64,000 nt of DNA from Arenimonas metalli CF5-1 (GCF_000747155.1 NZ_AVCK01000003.1:1-64000), one strand, 5' to 3'. Positions 7,370-15,469 are shown, counted from the first letter of the stretch. Translations and numbers: made by a program. Notes: a model not told the origin generated them from the letters alone.

Positions 7370-8500
7370 GGCCGGCCGCGGCTTCAAGCCGAACAGCGGG
7401 CGCAGCACGGCCACGCGCTTGACCATCTCGTGGCCAAGCCCGCAGGTCGCCAGCGTACCCAGCACGACCAGGAACGCCTCAAGCGCGCCGCCCAGCCGCA
7501 GCGGGACCAGCCAGTAGGCGAGCAGCACGGTCGCGCTCTGGTGGATCACGTACCACGGGAACACCGCCTCGCTCGCATAGGGCAGCCAGCGGAAGGGGCG
7601 GTCGAGCGCGTGCCTGCCCCAGGCCAGGATCGCCAGCAGCACGGTCCACACCAGCAGGCCGCGCAGGCTGCGGATCGCCACCAGCGCCGGCTCGCCGAAC
7701 ACGATGTCGGACTTGAGCAGGGGCACGTACACCGCGGTCATCGCCAGCGCCGCCCAGCCCAGCGGGCGGCGGAGGCGGCGCAGTTCGTCCCAGAACCCGG
7801 CCGAGCGCGACAGCGCGTAGCCATAAAGGAACACGGTGAAGAACTGCGCGTGCTGGAACCAGTCGTCGAACAGCCCGTTGGTCGCCTCGAAGCGAACGAG
7901 CAGCAGGTTCAGGTACAGCACCAGCGGGAACGCCGGAAGCAGCACGAGCTTCCAGCCGCGCAGCCCGGCGAGCGCAGACTGGAGGCGCCGGCCCGGGCCG
8001 GACTCGAGCAGGGGCAGCAAGGCCGCCAGCACGAGGGTGTAGATCCACAGGTAGGCCAGGTACCAGAGATGGTTCCAGGTCAGGTCGTAGTCGCTGAAAT
8101 CGCCCGGCGGCCACGGCGCCAGGAACCAGTAGCGCGCCAGGAACGTGCCGAATCCAGGCTCTAAAGCGCCCGCGGCCACGCCTTGCACATAAGCCTGCAC
8201 CGAGCAGATGACGAACATGCCGAACACCAGCGGCACGAACAGCCGCGCCGTGCGCTCCCAGGCGAAGCGCCCCGGGTGCCGGGACGGCCGGTACAGCCCG
8301 ATCGCCAGCCCGGACAGCAGGAACAGGAGCGCCATGCGCCACCGGTTCATGGCCAGCATCGGCCACTGCAGCCAGTCCTGCAGGTAGCTGCTCTTGATGT
8401 GCCAGTCCCACTCCGCCACGTAGAGCATCCCGCAGTGGTAGGCGATCAGCGACAGCAGGGCGAGGACGCGCAGCGCGTCGAGGTCGTGGCGGCGTTCCAT
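7319..8500 (-). CDS. Membrane acyltransferase, acyltransferase-3 / OpgC-like family
   Basis: A 393-residue polytopic membrane protein with about ten hydrophobic segments. It starts ERRHDLDALRVLALLSLIAYH; the R-x10-H pattern (Arg in LDALRVLA, His in AYH) is the signature of acyltransferase-3 proteins, which transfer acyl groups to extracytoplasmic sugars or lipids. Near the end, PWYVIHQSATVLLAYW matches the last conserved block. The relatives nearest by pattern modify glucans (OpgC/MdoC type); the substrate here cannot be told. The last 17 codons lie antisense to the AraC gene end. It is divergent from the LytTR regulator, which may control it. Confidence 0.82.
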   Translation of the reverse strand: MERRHDLDALRVLALLSLIAYHCGMLYVAEWDWHIKSSYLQDWLQWPMLAMNRWRMALLFLLSGLAIGLYRPSRHPGRFAWERTARLFVPLVFGMFVICSVQAYVQGVAAGALEPGFGTFLARYWFLAPWPPGDFSDYDLTWNHLWYLAYLWIYTLVLAALLPLLESGPGRRLQSALAGLRGWKLVLLPAFPLVLYLNLLLVRFEATNGLFDDWFQHAQFFTVFLYGYALSRSAGFWDELRRLRRPLGWAALAMTAVYVPLLKSDIVFGEPALVAIRSLRGLLVWTVLLAILAWGRHALDRPFRWLPYASEAVFPWYVIHQSATVLLAYWLVPLRLGGALEAFLVVLGTLATCGLGHEMVKRVAVLRPLFGLKPRPASGRAQPETVAVLGRGQ

Positions 8501-8563
8501 GGGTCGTCTCCGGGATCGGGAGCACAGGCTGGCGCGGTCGTCGCACCGCGGGCCACCGCCGGG

Positions 8564-8636
8564 TGACGACCCGCGGGCCGCGAGGGACGAACGGCGGAAC
8601 CGGGGGACGAACCGCGGCGTCGACCCGCAGGCCGCG
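8564..8636. promoter_or_regulatory. Four-copy direct-repeat array upstream of the LytTR gene
   Basis: The element G(A/T)CGA(C/A)CCGCGG recurs at 8565, 8586, 8606 and 8619. The central pair GGACGAACGGCGG (8585-8597) and GGACGAACCGCGG (8605-8617) differ by one base and are exactly 20 bases apart; the first and second are 21 apart. A spacing of two helical turns on one face is how LytTR proteins bind paired direct repeats. The array lies between the divergent acyltransferase and LytTR genes, next to the -10 box at 8640. Confidence 0.55.
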
Positions 8637-8639
8637 GCC

Positions 8640-8651
8640 TAGAATGGCGGC
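8640..8651 (+). promoter_or_regulatory. -10 box TAGAAT with GGCGGC discriminator, directly before the start codon
   Basis: TAGAAT is followed at once by GGCGGC and then by the ATG of the LytTR gene. If it is used, the transcript starts at or next to the start codon and is leaderless. The direct-repeat array takes the place of the -35 region. Confidence 0.5.
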
Positions 8652-9542
8652 ATGCCTGCCCCCTCCCCCGCGGCCGAACGCGCGCCCACCCTGTACGAGC
8701 GATACCTGCCCTGGCGCCGGTGGGCCGAGGCCGGCTACTGGCTGGCGTCGATTTCCCTGTCGGCGATCGGCAACACCATCACCGTCGGCATGGAGCTTCG
8801 CCGCGCCGGCCTGCCCCACCATCCGGCCGAGCCGGCGATCTGGGAGTGGACCAGCAACCTGGTGATCCTGGCGCTGGTGCCGGCCATCGCCTGGTTCACC
8901 CGGCGCTTCCCAGTGCACTTCGATACCTGGCGCCGGCAGCTGCCGTGGTACCTGCTGGCCAGCGTCGCCTTCAGCCTGCTGCACGTGGTGGGCATGGTGG
9001 CGCTGCGGCAGGCCATCTACGCGCTGGGCGGCGACAGCTACGATTTCGGCGACTGGCCGCGGCAGCTGTTCTACGAGTACGTGAAGGACGCCCGGACTTT
9101 CCTGGGCGCCGTGCTGATGATCATTGGCTACCGGTTCGTGCTGCGGCGCCTGCAGGGCGAGGCCAGCCTGCTCGACGCCCCGGACGACGACGCGCCGCCG
9201 GTCGAGCCGGTGGATCGCCCGGAGCGCTTCCTGGTGCGCAAGCTCGGGCGGGAGTTCCTGGTGCCCGCGGCCGACATCGAGTCGCTGCAGGCGGCGGGCA
9301 ACTACGTGAACCTGCGGGTGCGCGGCCGCGAGTACCCGCTGCGCAGCACCATCGCCGCGATCGAGTCCCGGCTCGATCCGGCGCGCTTCCAGCGCGTGCA
9401 CCGCAGCCACATCGTCAACCTCGACCACGTGGCCATGATCGAGCCACTGGAGACCGGCGACGCCCGCCTGCACCTCAAGGACGGCAGCACCCTGCCCTGC
9501 AGCCGCCGCTACCGCGCCGCGCTGCGCGAACGGACCGACTGA
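8652..9542 (+). CDS. Membrane-anchored LytTR-family transcriptional regulator
   Basis: A 296-residue protein with four predicted membrane segments in residues about 20-165 and a C-terminal LytTR DNA-binding domain (about 190-290). The domain contains IESLQAAGNYVNLRVRG, FQRVHRSHIVNLDHVAMIEP and the DGSTLPCSRRYRAAL end typical of the family. It lacks a receiver domain, so the membrane part is likely the sensor and the protein binds DNA while anchored. No SD is visible; the start abuts a -10 box. The upstream repeat array is a likely autoregulatory site. Membrane LytTR proteins of this form control exopolysaccharide or surface functions in related bacteria. Confidence 0.87.
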   Translation: MPAPSPAAERAPTLYERYLPWRRWAEAGYWLASISLSAIGNTITVGMELRRAGLPHHPAEPAIWEWTSNLVILALVPAIAWFTRRFPVHFDTWRRQLPWYLLASVAFSLLHVVGMVALRQAIYALGGDSYDFGDWPRQLFYEYVKDARTFLGAVLMIIGYRFVLRRLQGEASLLDAPDDDAPPVEPVDRPERFLVRKLGREFLVPAADIESLQAAGNYVNLRVRGREYPLRSTIAAIESRLDPARFQRVHRSHIVNLDHVAMIEPLETGDARLHLKDGSTLPCSRRYRAALRERTD

Positions 9543-9582
9543 GGCCCGCTGCGGCGGCCGCGCCGCTGGGCGACAATGCGGC

Positions 9583-10659
9583 ATGGCCCCGCCCCGCAAG
9601 ATCGTGCACGTTGACATGGACGCGTTCTACGCGTCGGTGGAGCAGCGCGACGATCCGTCCCTGCGCGGCAAGCCGGTGGTGGTGGCCTGGCGCGGGGCGC
9701 GCTCGGTGGTGTGCGCGGCCAGCTACGAGGCGCGGAAATTCGGCGTGCGTTCGGCGATGCCGGCGCTGCGGGCCGAAAAGCTGTGCCCGCAGGCGATCTT
9801 CGTGCCGCCCGATTTCGCCCGCTACAAGGCGGTGTCGCGCCAGGTGCGCGCGATCTTCGCCCGCCACACCGACCTGATCGAACCGCTGTCGCTGGACGAG
9901 GCCTACCTCGACGTGACCGAGAACAAGACCGGCCTGGCCAGCGCCACCGCGGTTGCCGAAGCGATCCGGGCCGCCATCCGCGAGGAAACCGCGCTGACCG
10001 CCTCGGCCGGCATCGCGCCCAACAAGTTCCTGGCCAAGATCGCCAGCGACTGGCGCAAGCCCGACGGCCAGTTCGTTGTGAAGCCGGCGCAGGTGCTGGC
10101 CTTCCTCGCGCCGCTGCCGGTGGGCAAGCTCCCCGGCGTGGGCAAGGTGATGGAGGCGAAGCTCGCCACGCTCGGCATCCGCACCGTGGGCCAGCTGCGC
10201 GAGCACGGGCTGCACGAACTGGAACGGCGCTTCGGGCGCTGGGGCCGCCGACTGCACGAGCTTTCGCGCGGCATTGACGAACACCCGGTGGAATCCGAGC
10301 GGCCAACCACGCAGGTCTCGGCCGAGGACACCTTCGAGCGCGACCTGCCGCTGGAGCAGACCACCGACGCGATCGAACGCCTGGCGGCCAAGGCCTGGGC
10401 CGCGGCCTCGCGCGAGGGCGACCGCAGCGGGCGCACCGTGGTGCTCAAGCTCAAGACCGCCGATTTCCGCATCCTCACCCGCAGCCTGACGCCGACCTCG
10501 CCGCCGACTTCGCTGGCGCAGGTGGTGGCGATCGCGCTGGAGCTGCGCACGCGCGTGGAGCTGCCGGCGCGCACTCGCTACCGGCTGGTGGGCGTGGGCC
10601 TGGCCAACTTCCGCCGGCACGACGAGCTGCCGCCGCAGCCGGAATTGTTCGCGCCTTGA
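9583..10659 (+). CDS. dinB: DNA polymerase IV (translesion, Y family)
   Basis: A 358-residue error-prone DNA polymerase, close to the usual 350. The N-terminus KIVHVDMDAFYASVE gives the first catalytic Asp and the steric gate region, and PLSLDEAYLDV gives the second acidic pair (Asp-Glu near 105). A helix-hairpin-helix LPGVGKVMEAKL follows, then the little-finger domain. The C-terminus QPELFAP is a beta-clamp binding motif. It extends primers past damaged bases. It has no recognisable LexA box; the start is preceded directly by GACAATGCGGC, a possible leaderless -10 arrangement. Confidence 0.96.
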   Translation: MAPPRKIVHVDMDAFYASVEQRDDPSLRGKPVVVAWRGARSVVCAASYEARKFGVRSAMPALRAEKLCPQAIFVPPDFARYKAVSRQVRAIFARHTDLIEPLSLDEAYLDVTENKTGLASATAVAEAIRAAIREETALTASAGIAPNKFLAKIASDWRKPDGQFVVKPAQVLAFLAPLPVGKLPGVGKVMEAKLATLGIRTVGQLREHGLHELERRFGRWGRRLHELSRGIDEHPVESERPTTQVSAEDTFERDLPLEQTTDAIERLAAKAWAAASREGDRSGRTVVLKLKTADFRILTRSLTPTSPPTSLAQVVAIALELRTRVELPARTRYRLVGVGLANFRRHDELPPQPELFAP

Positions 10660-10661
10660 AC

Positions 10662-10693
10662 GAACACGGGCGGCCCGAGGGCCGCCCGTGTTC
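10662..10693. terminator. 15-base perfect hairpin between dinB and a convergent gene
   Basis: GAACACGGGCGGCCC and its exact complement are separated by two bases. No T-tract follows on either strand, but the position between convergent genes indicates a bidirectional transcription barrier. Confidence 0.6.
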
Positions 10694-10726
10694 CGCGTGG
10701 GGGGAAGTGCCGCGGAACGTCGCGCC

Positions 10727-11035
10727 TTACTCCTCGGCCTCCTCTTCCTCCGGCGACTCCTCGAAGGCGTCGAACTCATCGCGGCTCAGGCGCTGGTCGC
10801 GGTCGAGGTCGGCGGCGGCGAACTGCAGCGCCAGCTCGTGCTCGGGCGGCAGGTCGGACTGGACGACGAAGCCGTCGGCATCCTTGTCGATCTCGTCGAA
10901 GCCGATGCTGGCGTGGTCCTGCACGGGGGCGTTGGCCATCGTGCCGTCCACCGGCGGCGGCGTGGCGGCGAAAGCGGCGCCGGACAGCGCCAGGGTGATC
11001 GCGGCGAGGGCGGCGGAACAGGGATTCTTGTTCAT
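10727..11035 (-). CDS. Small exported EF-hand protein
   Basis: A 102-residue protein with a signal peptide ending AFA-A (about residue 23). Two EF-hand-like loops follow: DKDADGFVVQSD and DLDRDQRLSRDE. The first lacks the final Glu (Asp instead), and the second has a non-Gly residue at position 6, so calcium affinity may be modest. The C-terminus is strongly acidic (EESPEEEEAEE). An AAGGAG site precedes the ATG. It resembles the four-hand protein at 1315-1839 in type but not in detail. Confidence 0.75.
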   Translation of the reverse strand: MNKNPCSAALAAITLALSGAAFAATPPPVDGTMANAPVQDHASIGFDEIDKDADGFVVQSDLPPEHELALQFAAADLDRDQRLSRDEFDAFEESPEEEEAEE

Positions 11036-11113
11036 GTCGTGCTCCTTATCTGCGGGGGGATGAAGCCATTGGCTTCAACGACACCCTGCACCCGCGCACA
11101 CGAACCTTCGCTG

Positions 11114-11139
11114 AAAAAAACCTCAGCGTTTCGTTAAGG
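11114..11139 (-). terminator. Intrinsic terminator overlapping the end of the beta-propeller lipoprotein gene
   Basis: On the minus strand CCTTA-A-CG pairs with CG-C-TGAGG and is followed by seven Ts. The TAA stop codon of the gene lies inside the 5' arm of the hairpin. Confidence 0.55.
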
Positions 11140-12024
11140 CCCGACGCGGATGGGCAGCAGCGGCGTGGGCAGCCGCTCGGAGCCGACGTACACGACGCCC
11201 GGCTCGGGGCCGGTCGCCATGGCCTCAGCCTTCGACATCGGCGGCAGCGCGCGCCGCTGCACCGGCGCGGACAGTACCGACGCCCAGGGCTGGCCATCGA
11301 TGCGCGGCCACACGTAGACCGCGGCATAGGTCAACACCACCAGCGCCCGGCCATCGTGCGTGATGTCCAGGCCGGTGGCCTGCGCCGACAGCGGCGGCAG
11401 CTCGGCAATCGCTTCGGCGAGCACCGGGACCTCGTTGCCGCGTGCCGACAGGGGCACGCGGTAAAGACGCTGCGGCGACTCGCGCTTGCTCAGCACCAGC
11501 AGGCTGCCCGACGTGGGATCGACGGTGATGCCCTCGGCATCGCGCGGGCCGTCCGGATAGCGGAAGCGCAGCGTCCATTCGACGGTGGCCTCGGTGGCGC
11601 CGGGCGCGGGCTCACGCACGGCATACACGTTGACGTACGGCCGGCGCTGCTTGTTGTCGCCGACGTCGCCCAGAAGCAGCCAGTCGGTGCTGCCCTCGCG
11701 CCACATGGCCAGGGTTTCCCAATCATCGCTCAGCCATGACGTGCCGCGCACGGCCACGCGCCCGAGGTCTTCGCCGCGCCGCCCCAGCCGGAACAGCCGG
11801 GGCCGGCTGCCGCTGTCGTTGATGCTCCAGAGCACGCCCGGGTCACGCACCGACGCCTCCAGGCCGCTCATCTCGCTCAATGCCTGGTCCTGCACCAGGA
11901 AGGCGCCTTCGGGCAGCGGGTGCGGGGAGTTCTCGGCGCAGCCCGCGAGCCCGGCCAGCGCCGCCGCGGCCATGCCGAAGCGGGGCAGGAAGGAGCGGGC
12001 GACAGGCAGGGGCCGGGGCGACAT
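11134..12024 (-). CDS. Lipoprotein of beta-propeller type, function unknown
   Basis: A 296-residue protein with an N-terminal signal ending in a lipobox-like LAGC (about residue 29). The body has recurring strands with MSGLEAS, LLLGDVGDNKQRRPYV, RDAEGITVDPTSGSLLVLSK and ATGLDITHDGRALVVLTY. This pattern of SGL/AEG/TGLDIT blades is typical of six-bladed propellers such as NHL, SdiA-regulated and phytase-like proteins. GDVGDN with aspartates could hold a metal. I cannot assign a substrate. The reading frame stops inside its own terminator. Confidence 0.65.
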   Translation of the reverse strand: MSPRPLPVARSFLPRFGMAAAALAGLAGCAENSPHPLPEGAFLVQDQALSEMSGLEASVRDPGVLWSINDSGSRPRLFRLGRRGEDLGRVAVRGTSWLSDDWETLAMWREGSTDWLLLGDVGDNKQRRPYVNVYAVREPAPGATEATVEWTLRFRYPDGPRDAEGITVDPTSGSLLVLSKRESPQRLYRVPLSARGNEVPVLAEAIAELPPLSAQATGLDITHDGRALVVLTYAAVYVWPRIDGQPWASVLSAPVQRRALPPMSKAEAMATGPEPGVVYVGSERLPTPLLPIRVGP

Positions 12025-12080
12025 GGCGCGAGCCTAGTCCCCGGGTGGTGAAGCTTTCGTTACCCCGGCGCGCCGTCCCC

Positions 12081-12112
12081 AAAAGAAAAGGGGCCGGCAT
12101 GGCCGGCCCCTT
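12081..12112 (-). terminator. Intrinsic terminator of the RcnB-like gene
   Basis: On the minus strand AAGGGGCCGG and its exact complement form a 10-base stem followed by TTTTCTTTT, 22 bases past the stop codon. Confidence 0.85.
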
Positions 12113-12133
12113 GGGACGCGTTTACGCGAAACG

Positions 12134-12874
12134 TCAGTAGTACAGGCCGTACAGCACGTCGCGGATCAGGCCGGTGGCCAGCGCCACCAGGACCACGTCG
12201 CGGTCGACCCGGACCCAGTGGTAGCCGTAGGGCGGCGGCGGCAGGCGGTAGGCGCGGTAGTCCACGTAGTAGTGGCGGTCGTAGTAGTGGCGCGGCAGGC
12301 GATGGCCCACGCGCCACTGGTACGGCGCGTAGCCGCGCGGGTACACGTAGCGCACCGGCGCCCGGTAGCGGTACTGCGGCTGCCAGTAGTATCCGTTCCA
12401 GCGCCCGTCGTTGTGGCGCGCGTAGTGGTCGCGGCGGTCGTAGTAGCGGTCGTCGCGGCGGTCCTGGCGCCACGCGCGGCGGTCGTCGCGCCAGTCGCGG
12501 CGGTCGTCGCGCCATTCACGGCGGTCGTCCCGCCACTCGCGACGGTCCTCGCGGTGGTCGGCACGCCAGTCGCGGCGGTCGTCCCGGCGGTCGTAGCGGC
12601 GATCCTGGCGGTCGTCGCGGCGGTCTTCGCGCCAGTCGCGACGGTCATCGCGGCGGCCGTCGCTGACGATGCCGCTGGCCCCGCCCGGCTGATCACCGCG
12701 GCGGTCGTTGCGGTAATCGCGGAACTCCTCGCGGTCCTCGACGCGCTCGCGCGCCTCGGCGCGGTACTGGGCGTCGCGGACGGCACCCGGCAGGCCGCTG
12801 TTCTGCGCACCGGCCGGCAGCGCCGAGGAGCCGGCGAGCAGGAGGGCCAGGGTGGCAAGCTTGAGATGGGACAT
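12134..12874 (-). CDS. RcnB-family periplasmic protein with an Arg/Asp-rich repeat region
   Basis: A 246-residue protein. The signal peptide ends AGA-Q at about residue 24. Residues about 72-155 are a low-complexity run of RRDWRDD-type heptads, highly charged with alternating Arg and Asp. The C-terminal part (about 160-246) is Tyr/Arg/His-rich and ends GYHWVRVDRDVVLVALATGL, the RcnB hallmark. RcnB family proteins help nickel/cobalt homeostasis in Escherichia coli; here metal handling is only a family-level guess. The start was placed at MSHLKL because longer versions lack a signal peptide. Confidence 0.75.
   Translation of the reverse strand: MSHLKLATLALLLAGSSALPAGAQNSGLPGAVRDAQYRAEARERVEDREEFRDYRNDRRGDQPGGASGIVSDGRRDDRRDWREDRRDDRQDRRYDRRDDRRDWRADHREDRREWRDDRREWRDDRRDWRDDRRAWRQDRRDDRYYDRRDHYARHNDGRWNGYYWQPQYRYRAPVRYVYPRGYAPYQWRVGHRLPRHYYDRHYYVDYRAYRLPPPPYGYHWVRVDRDVVLVALATGLIRDVLYGLYY
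12410..12661. repeat. Coding tandem repeats (RRDWRDD-type units)
   Basis: On the plus strand, units related to CGCCAGTCGCGGCGGTCGTC recur about every 21-30 bases. They encode the Arg/Asp heptads of the RcnB-like protein. Such arrays are prone to unit gain and loss between strains. Confidence 0.7.
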
Positions 12875-12994
12875 GGTCAGCCTCGAAAGGTACGTGGACG
12901 GGAAGGATCCACGGCGCGAATCATCGCTCCCGGGCGTCTGAATTCGTGTTGAATACCGGCGGCCCCGTTTCACTTCCAGTCAGCGGCGTGACGA

Positions 12995-13024
12995 CTGACC
13001 GCGCCGGGCGGGCTGGGCTAGAAT
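12995..13024 (+). promoter_or_regulatory. Sigma-70-like promoter of yajQ
   Basis: CTGACC (or TGACCG shifted by one) is followed after 17-18 bases by TAGAAT at 13019-13024, leaving a leader of about 28 bases before the yajQ ATG. Confidence 0.5.
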
Positions 13025-13058
13025 CCCGCATCCCCACCACCCCGCCCCCGAGGCCGCC

Positions 13059-13541
13059 ATGCCCTCCTTCGACGTCGTCTCGGAAGTCGACAAGCACGAG
13101 CTCACCAACGCCGTGGACACCGCCAACCGCGAGCTGTCCACCCGTTTCGACTTCAAAGGCTCGGACGCCAAGTTCGAGCTGAACGAATTCGTGGTCACCC
13201 AGCACGCCCCGAGCGACTTCCAGCTCAAGCAGATGCTCGACATCCTGCGCGGCCGCCTGGTCGCCCGCGGCATCGACATCCGCTGCCTGGACGTGGCCGA
13301 GCCCGAGGTCAACCTGGCCGGCGCGCGCCAGAAGGTCACCATCAAGCAGGGCATCGAGCAGAAGCTGGCCAAGAAGATCGTGGCCACGCTCAAGGAAGCC
13401 AAGCTCAAGGTCGAGGCCCAGATCAACGGCGACAAGCTGCGGGTCAGCGGCAAGAAGCGCGACGACCTGCAGGACGCCATGGCCCTGCTGCGCAAGTCCG
13501 ACATCGAGCTGCCGCTGCAGTTCGACAACTTCCGCGACTGA
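13059..13541 (+). CDS. yajQ: YajQ-family nucleotide-binding protein
   Basis: A 160-residue cytoplasmic protein, the family's normal length. It starts MPSFDVVSEVDKHELTNAVD and has STRFDFKGSDAKFEL, LAKKIVATLKEAKLKVEAQI and the conserved end. YajQ has two ferredoxin-like domains. In Xanthomonas a YajQ protein binds cyclic di-GMP and controls virulence transcription, so this may be an effector for the diguanylate cyclases nearby. It is single, with its own promoter. Confidence 0.95.
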   Translation: MPSFDVVSEVDKHELTNAVDTANRELSTRFDFKGSDAKFELNEFVVTQHAPSDFQLKQMLDILRGRLVARGIDIRCLDVAEPEVNLAGARQKVTIKQGIEQKLAKKIVATLKEAKLKVEAQINGDKLRVSGKKRDDLQDAMALLRKSDIELPLQFDNFRD

Positions 13542-13584
13542 GCCGCGGGTTGGCGCGTCGTTGCCCGAGTGGAACTGTTTAACA

Positions 13585-13675
13585 GGAAATAGTGAAGAGG
13601 AAATAGGAACTAGTGAAGTGCTTACGGCTAGCCCGGACCTGCTCCACTATTTCCTAGTTCCTCCTCACTAGTTCC
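13585..13675. repeat. Purine-rich imperfect palindrome, A/T-rich intergenic element, copy 1
   Basis: A left arm at 13585-13615 with TAGTGA and AGGAA units pairs with 13645-13675 with about five mismatches in 31. The loop of about 29 bases contains CCTGCTCC. The element is far less G+C-rich than its surroundings. It supplies the stop codon and last codons of the rsuA-like gene. Copy 2 of the same design is at 24228-24303. Confidence 0.7.
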
Positions 13676-14384
13676 AAGTTCCTGGCCCCCCAAAGATCAC
13701 CCTCCGATCCTCCTCCCCCAGCACCCTCCACTCCCCCGACGCCGTCGCGCCCAGCGCTAGGCCGCCCAGGCTATGGCGGTGCAGGGTTTCGACGTGGTTG
13801 CCGACGGCGGCGAACATGCGCCGGATCTGGTGGTAGCGGCCCTCGACCAGCGTGATGCGCGCGCGCCGCGGGCCGAGTGCCTCGAAACCGGCGGGCGCCA
13901 GCGGCGTCTTTTCCGATTCCAGCATCAGCGTGCCGCTGCCGAAGACCGCGGCCTCGTCGCCGCGCAGGTCGGCGGCCAGCGTGGCCTCGTAGACCTTTTC
14001 CAGCCTGGCCTTGGGCGAGGTGATCCGGTGCAGCAGCGCGCCGTCGTCGGTCATGAGCAGCAGGCCCGAGGTGTCGCGGTCCAGGCGGCCGACCGTGGAC
14101 AGCAGCGGGTCGCGCAGGCGGTAGCGCGGCGGCAGCAGGTCGTAGACCACGCGGCCCGGGTCCTTGGTCGAGCAGGTGTAGCCGGTCGGCTTGTGCAGCA
14201 GGAGCAGCAGGCCCTGCGGCGGGTCCAGGGGTTCCCCGTCGATGCGGATTTCATCGTGGCCGACGGCGTCGTCGGCATACAGCACCTCGCCGGCCGGGTC
14301 GGTGACGCGGCCTTCGCGGAACATCAGCTGCACCTGCTTGCGGCTACCGTAGCCCAGGTTCGCGATCAGCTTCACCAGCTTCAT
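13668..14384 (-). CDS. RsuA-family rRNA pseudouridine synthase
   Basis: A 238-residue enzyme that isomerises uridine in rRNA. An N-terminal S4 RNA-binding domain (about 1-58) has LIANLGYGSRKQVQLMFREG. The catalytic domain has GRLDRDTSGLLLMTDDG with the nucleophilic Asp near 103, LEKVYEATL, and EGRYHQIRRMFAAVGN. The layout is that of RsuA (16S U516) rather than the larger RluB/E, but specificity is not certain. The last residues (GTWN and stop) come from the intergenic palindrome. Its start overlaps the methyltransferase gene by four bases, so the two rRNA modification genes are coupled. Confidence 0.88.
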   Translation of the reverse strand: MKLVKLIANLGYGSRKQVQLMFREGRVTDPAGEVLYADDAVGHDEIRIDGEPLDPPQGLLLLLHKPTGYTCSTKDPGRVVYDLLPPRYRLRDPLLSTVGRLDRDTSGLLLMTDDGALLHRITSPKARLEKVYEATLAADLRGDEAAVFGSGTLMLESEKTPLAPAGFEALGPRRARITLVEGRYHQIRRMFAAVGNHVETLHRHSLGGLALGATASGEWRVLGEEDRRVIFGGPGTWN

Positions 14385-15421
14385 GCGGCGCCCGCCTTGG
14401 TCGCTTCGATCACCTTGAAGCCCGCGTCTTCGCGCACCGTGCGCACGCCGGTGAAGCCGCGGGCCAGCGCCGCCTCGTAGGGAAGATGCCGGTTGGCCAC
14501 CAGCCACAGCCGCCCGCCAGCGCGCAGCGCGCCCGCGGCGGCGGCGATGAAGGCCTGGCCCAGCCCCGGCTCGTCGGCGCGGCCCTGGTGGAAGGGCGGG
14601 TTGCTGACGATGAAGTCGAAGCGCTCGGCCAGGCCGCGGGTCACGTCGTGCCAATGGAAGCCGAGCGGCACGCGCGCGCCGGCCAGGTTCTCACGCGCCA
14701 GCGCCAGCGCCCGCGCCTCGGCTTCGTACAGATCGAGGCCGGTGACGGCCGGGCAGCGCGCCAGCACTTCGCTGGCGAGGTAGCCGAAGCCGGCGCCCAG
14801 GTCGGCGCCCCGCCCCGCGAGATCAGCCGGCAGGCTGTCGGCGAGCAGCGCGGACGCGGCATCGATGCGGTCCCAGGCGAACAGCCCCGGCCGGCTCAGG
14901 AAGCGACCCTCGGCGATGCGGCGCGGCCCATCGAGTGCGCGCCACTCGGCCTGCAGCGCCGCATCCACCTGGTCGGCGTCCATCGGCGCGGTCCAGCAGA
15001 CCCGGCAGTGGTTCTTCGTCAGCGCGTGCACCGGGCCGGCCAGCCGCGCGAGGTCGTCTTGCATCGAGCGCGCGCCCTCCTTGTTGGCGGCGCAGGCCAC
15101 CACCACACCCCCCGGGGCCAGCTGCGCCAGCGCACGCGCCAGCAGCGCGCGCGATTCGTCGCGCTGGCGCGGCGCCAGCACCAGCACGCGCTCGAAGCGG
15201 CCACTGTTGGCCTCCGACACCGCCAGCCCGTCGCGCTCGAGCGCATCGGCCCAGGGGCGGAAGCTCTGCTCGCACACCGGCTTGTGCCGGCGTGCGGCGT
15301 TCAGCGCGACCCCGGCGCGCGCGCGCAGGAACAGCGTGCCGCCCGGCGCCGGCCAGTCGAGGGCGCCCGAGGACATCGGCAGGAACAAGGTGTCGAGTGC
15401 AGGATCGGCGGCCAGGGCCAA
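14381..15421 (-). CDS. RsmC-like 16S rRNA (guanine-N2) methyltransferase
   Basis: A 346-residue SAM-dependent methyltransferase. The N-terminal half is a degenerate methyltransferase-like domain, as in RsmC/RlmG. The C-terminal half has the SAM loop LGAGFGYLASEVLARCP with the acidic LDLYEAEARAL, and the catalytic N-P-P-F motif VSNPPFHQG near residue 260 that marks exocyclic-amine methylation of guanine. RsmC modifies G1207 of 16S rRNA. It is first in an operon with the pseudouridine synthase; a TAGAAT box lies about 30 bases upstream. Confidence 0.88.
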   Translation of the reverse strand: MALAADPALDTLFLPMSSGALDWPAPGGTLFLRARAGVALNAARRHKPVCEQSFRPWADALERDGLAVSEANSGRFERVLVLAPRQRDESRALLARALAQLAPGGVVVACAANKEGARSMQDDLARLAGPVHALTKNHCRVCWTAPMDADQVDAALQAEWRALDGPRRIAEGRFLSRPGLFAWDRIDAASALLADSLPADLAGRGADLGAGFGYLASEVLARCPAVTGLDLYEAEARALALARENLAGARVPLGFHWHDVTRGLAERFDFIVSNPPFHQGRADEPGLGQAFIAAAAGALRAGGRLWLVANRHLPYEAALARGFTGVRTVREDAGFKVIEATKAGAA

Positions 15422-15443
15422 GGGCGGTCTCCGCCGTGGGAAC

Positions 15444-15455
15444 GCCGCGATTCTA
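15444..15455 (-). promoter_or_regulatory. -10 box TAGAAT with CGCGGC discriminator before the rsmC-like gene
   Basis: On the minus strand TAGAAT (15455-15450) is followed by CGCGGC and lies about 29 bases upstream of the start at 15421. No convincing -35 box was found. Confidence 0.4.
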
Positions 15456-15469
15456 GCCGGTGCCGCGGC

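Noticed and set aside
12410-12661. Possible CRISPR-like or satellite repeat
   Set aside because: The units lack unique spacers and are in frame with a protein; they encode Arg/Asp heptads.
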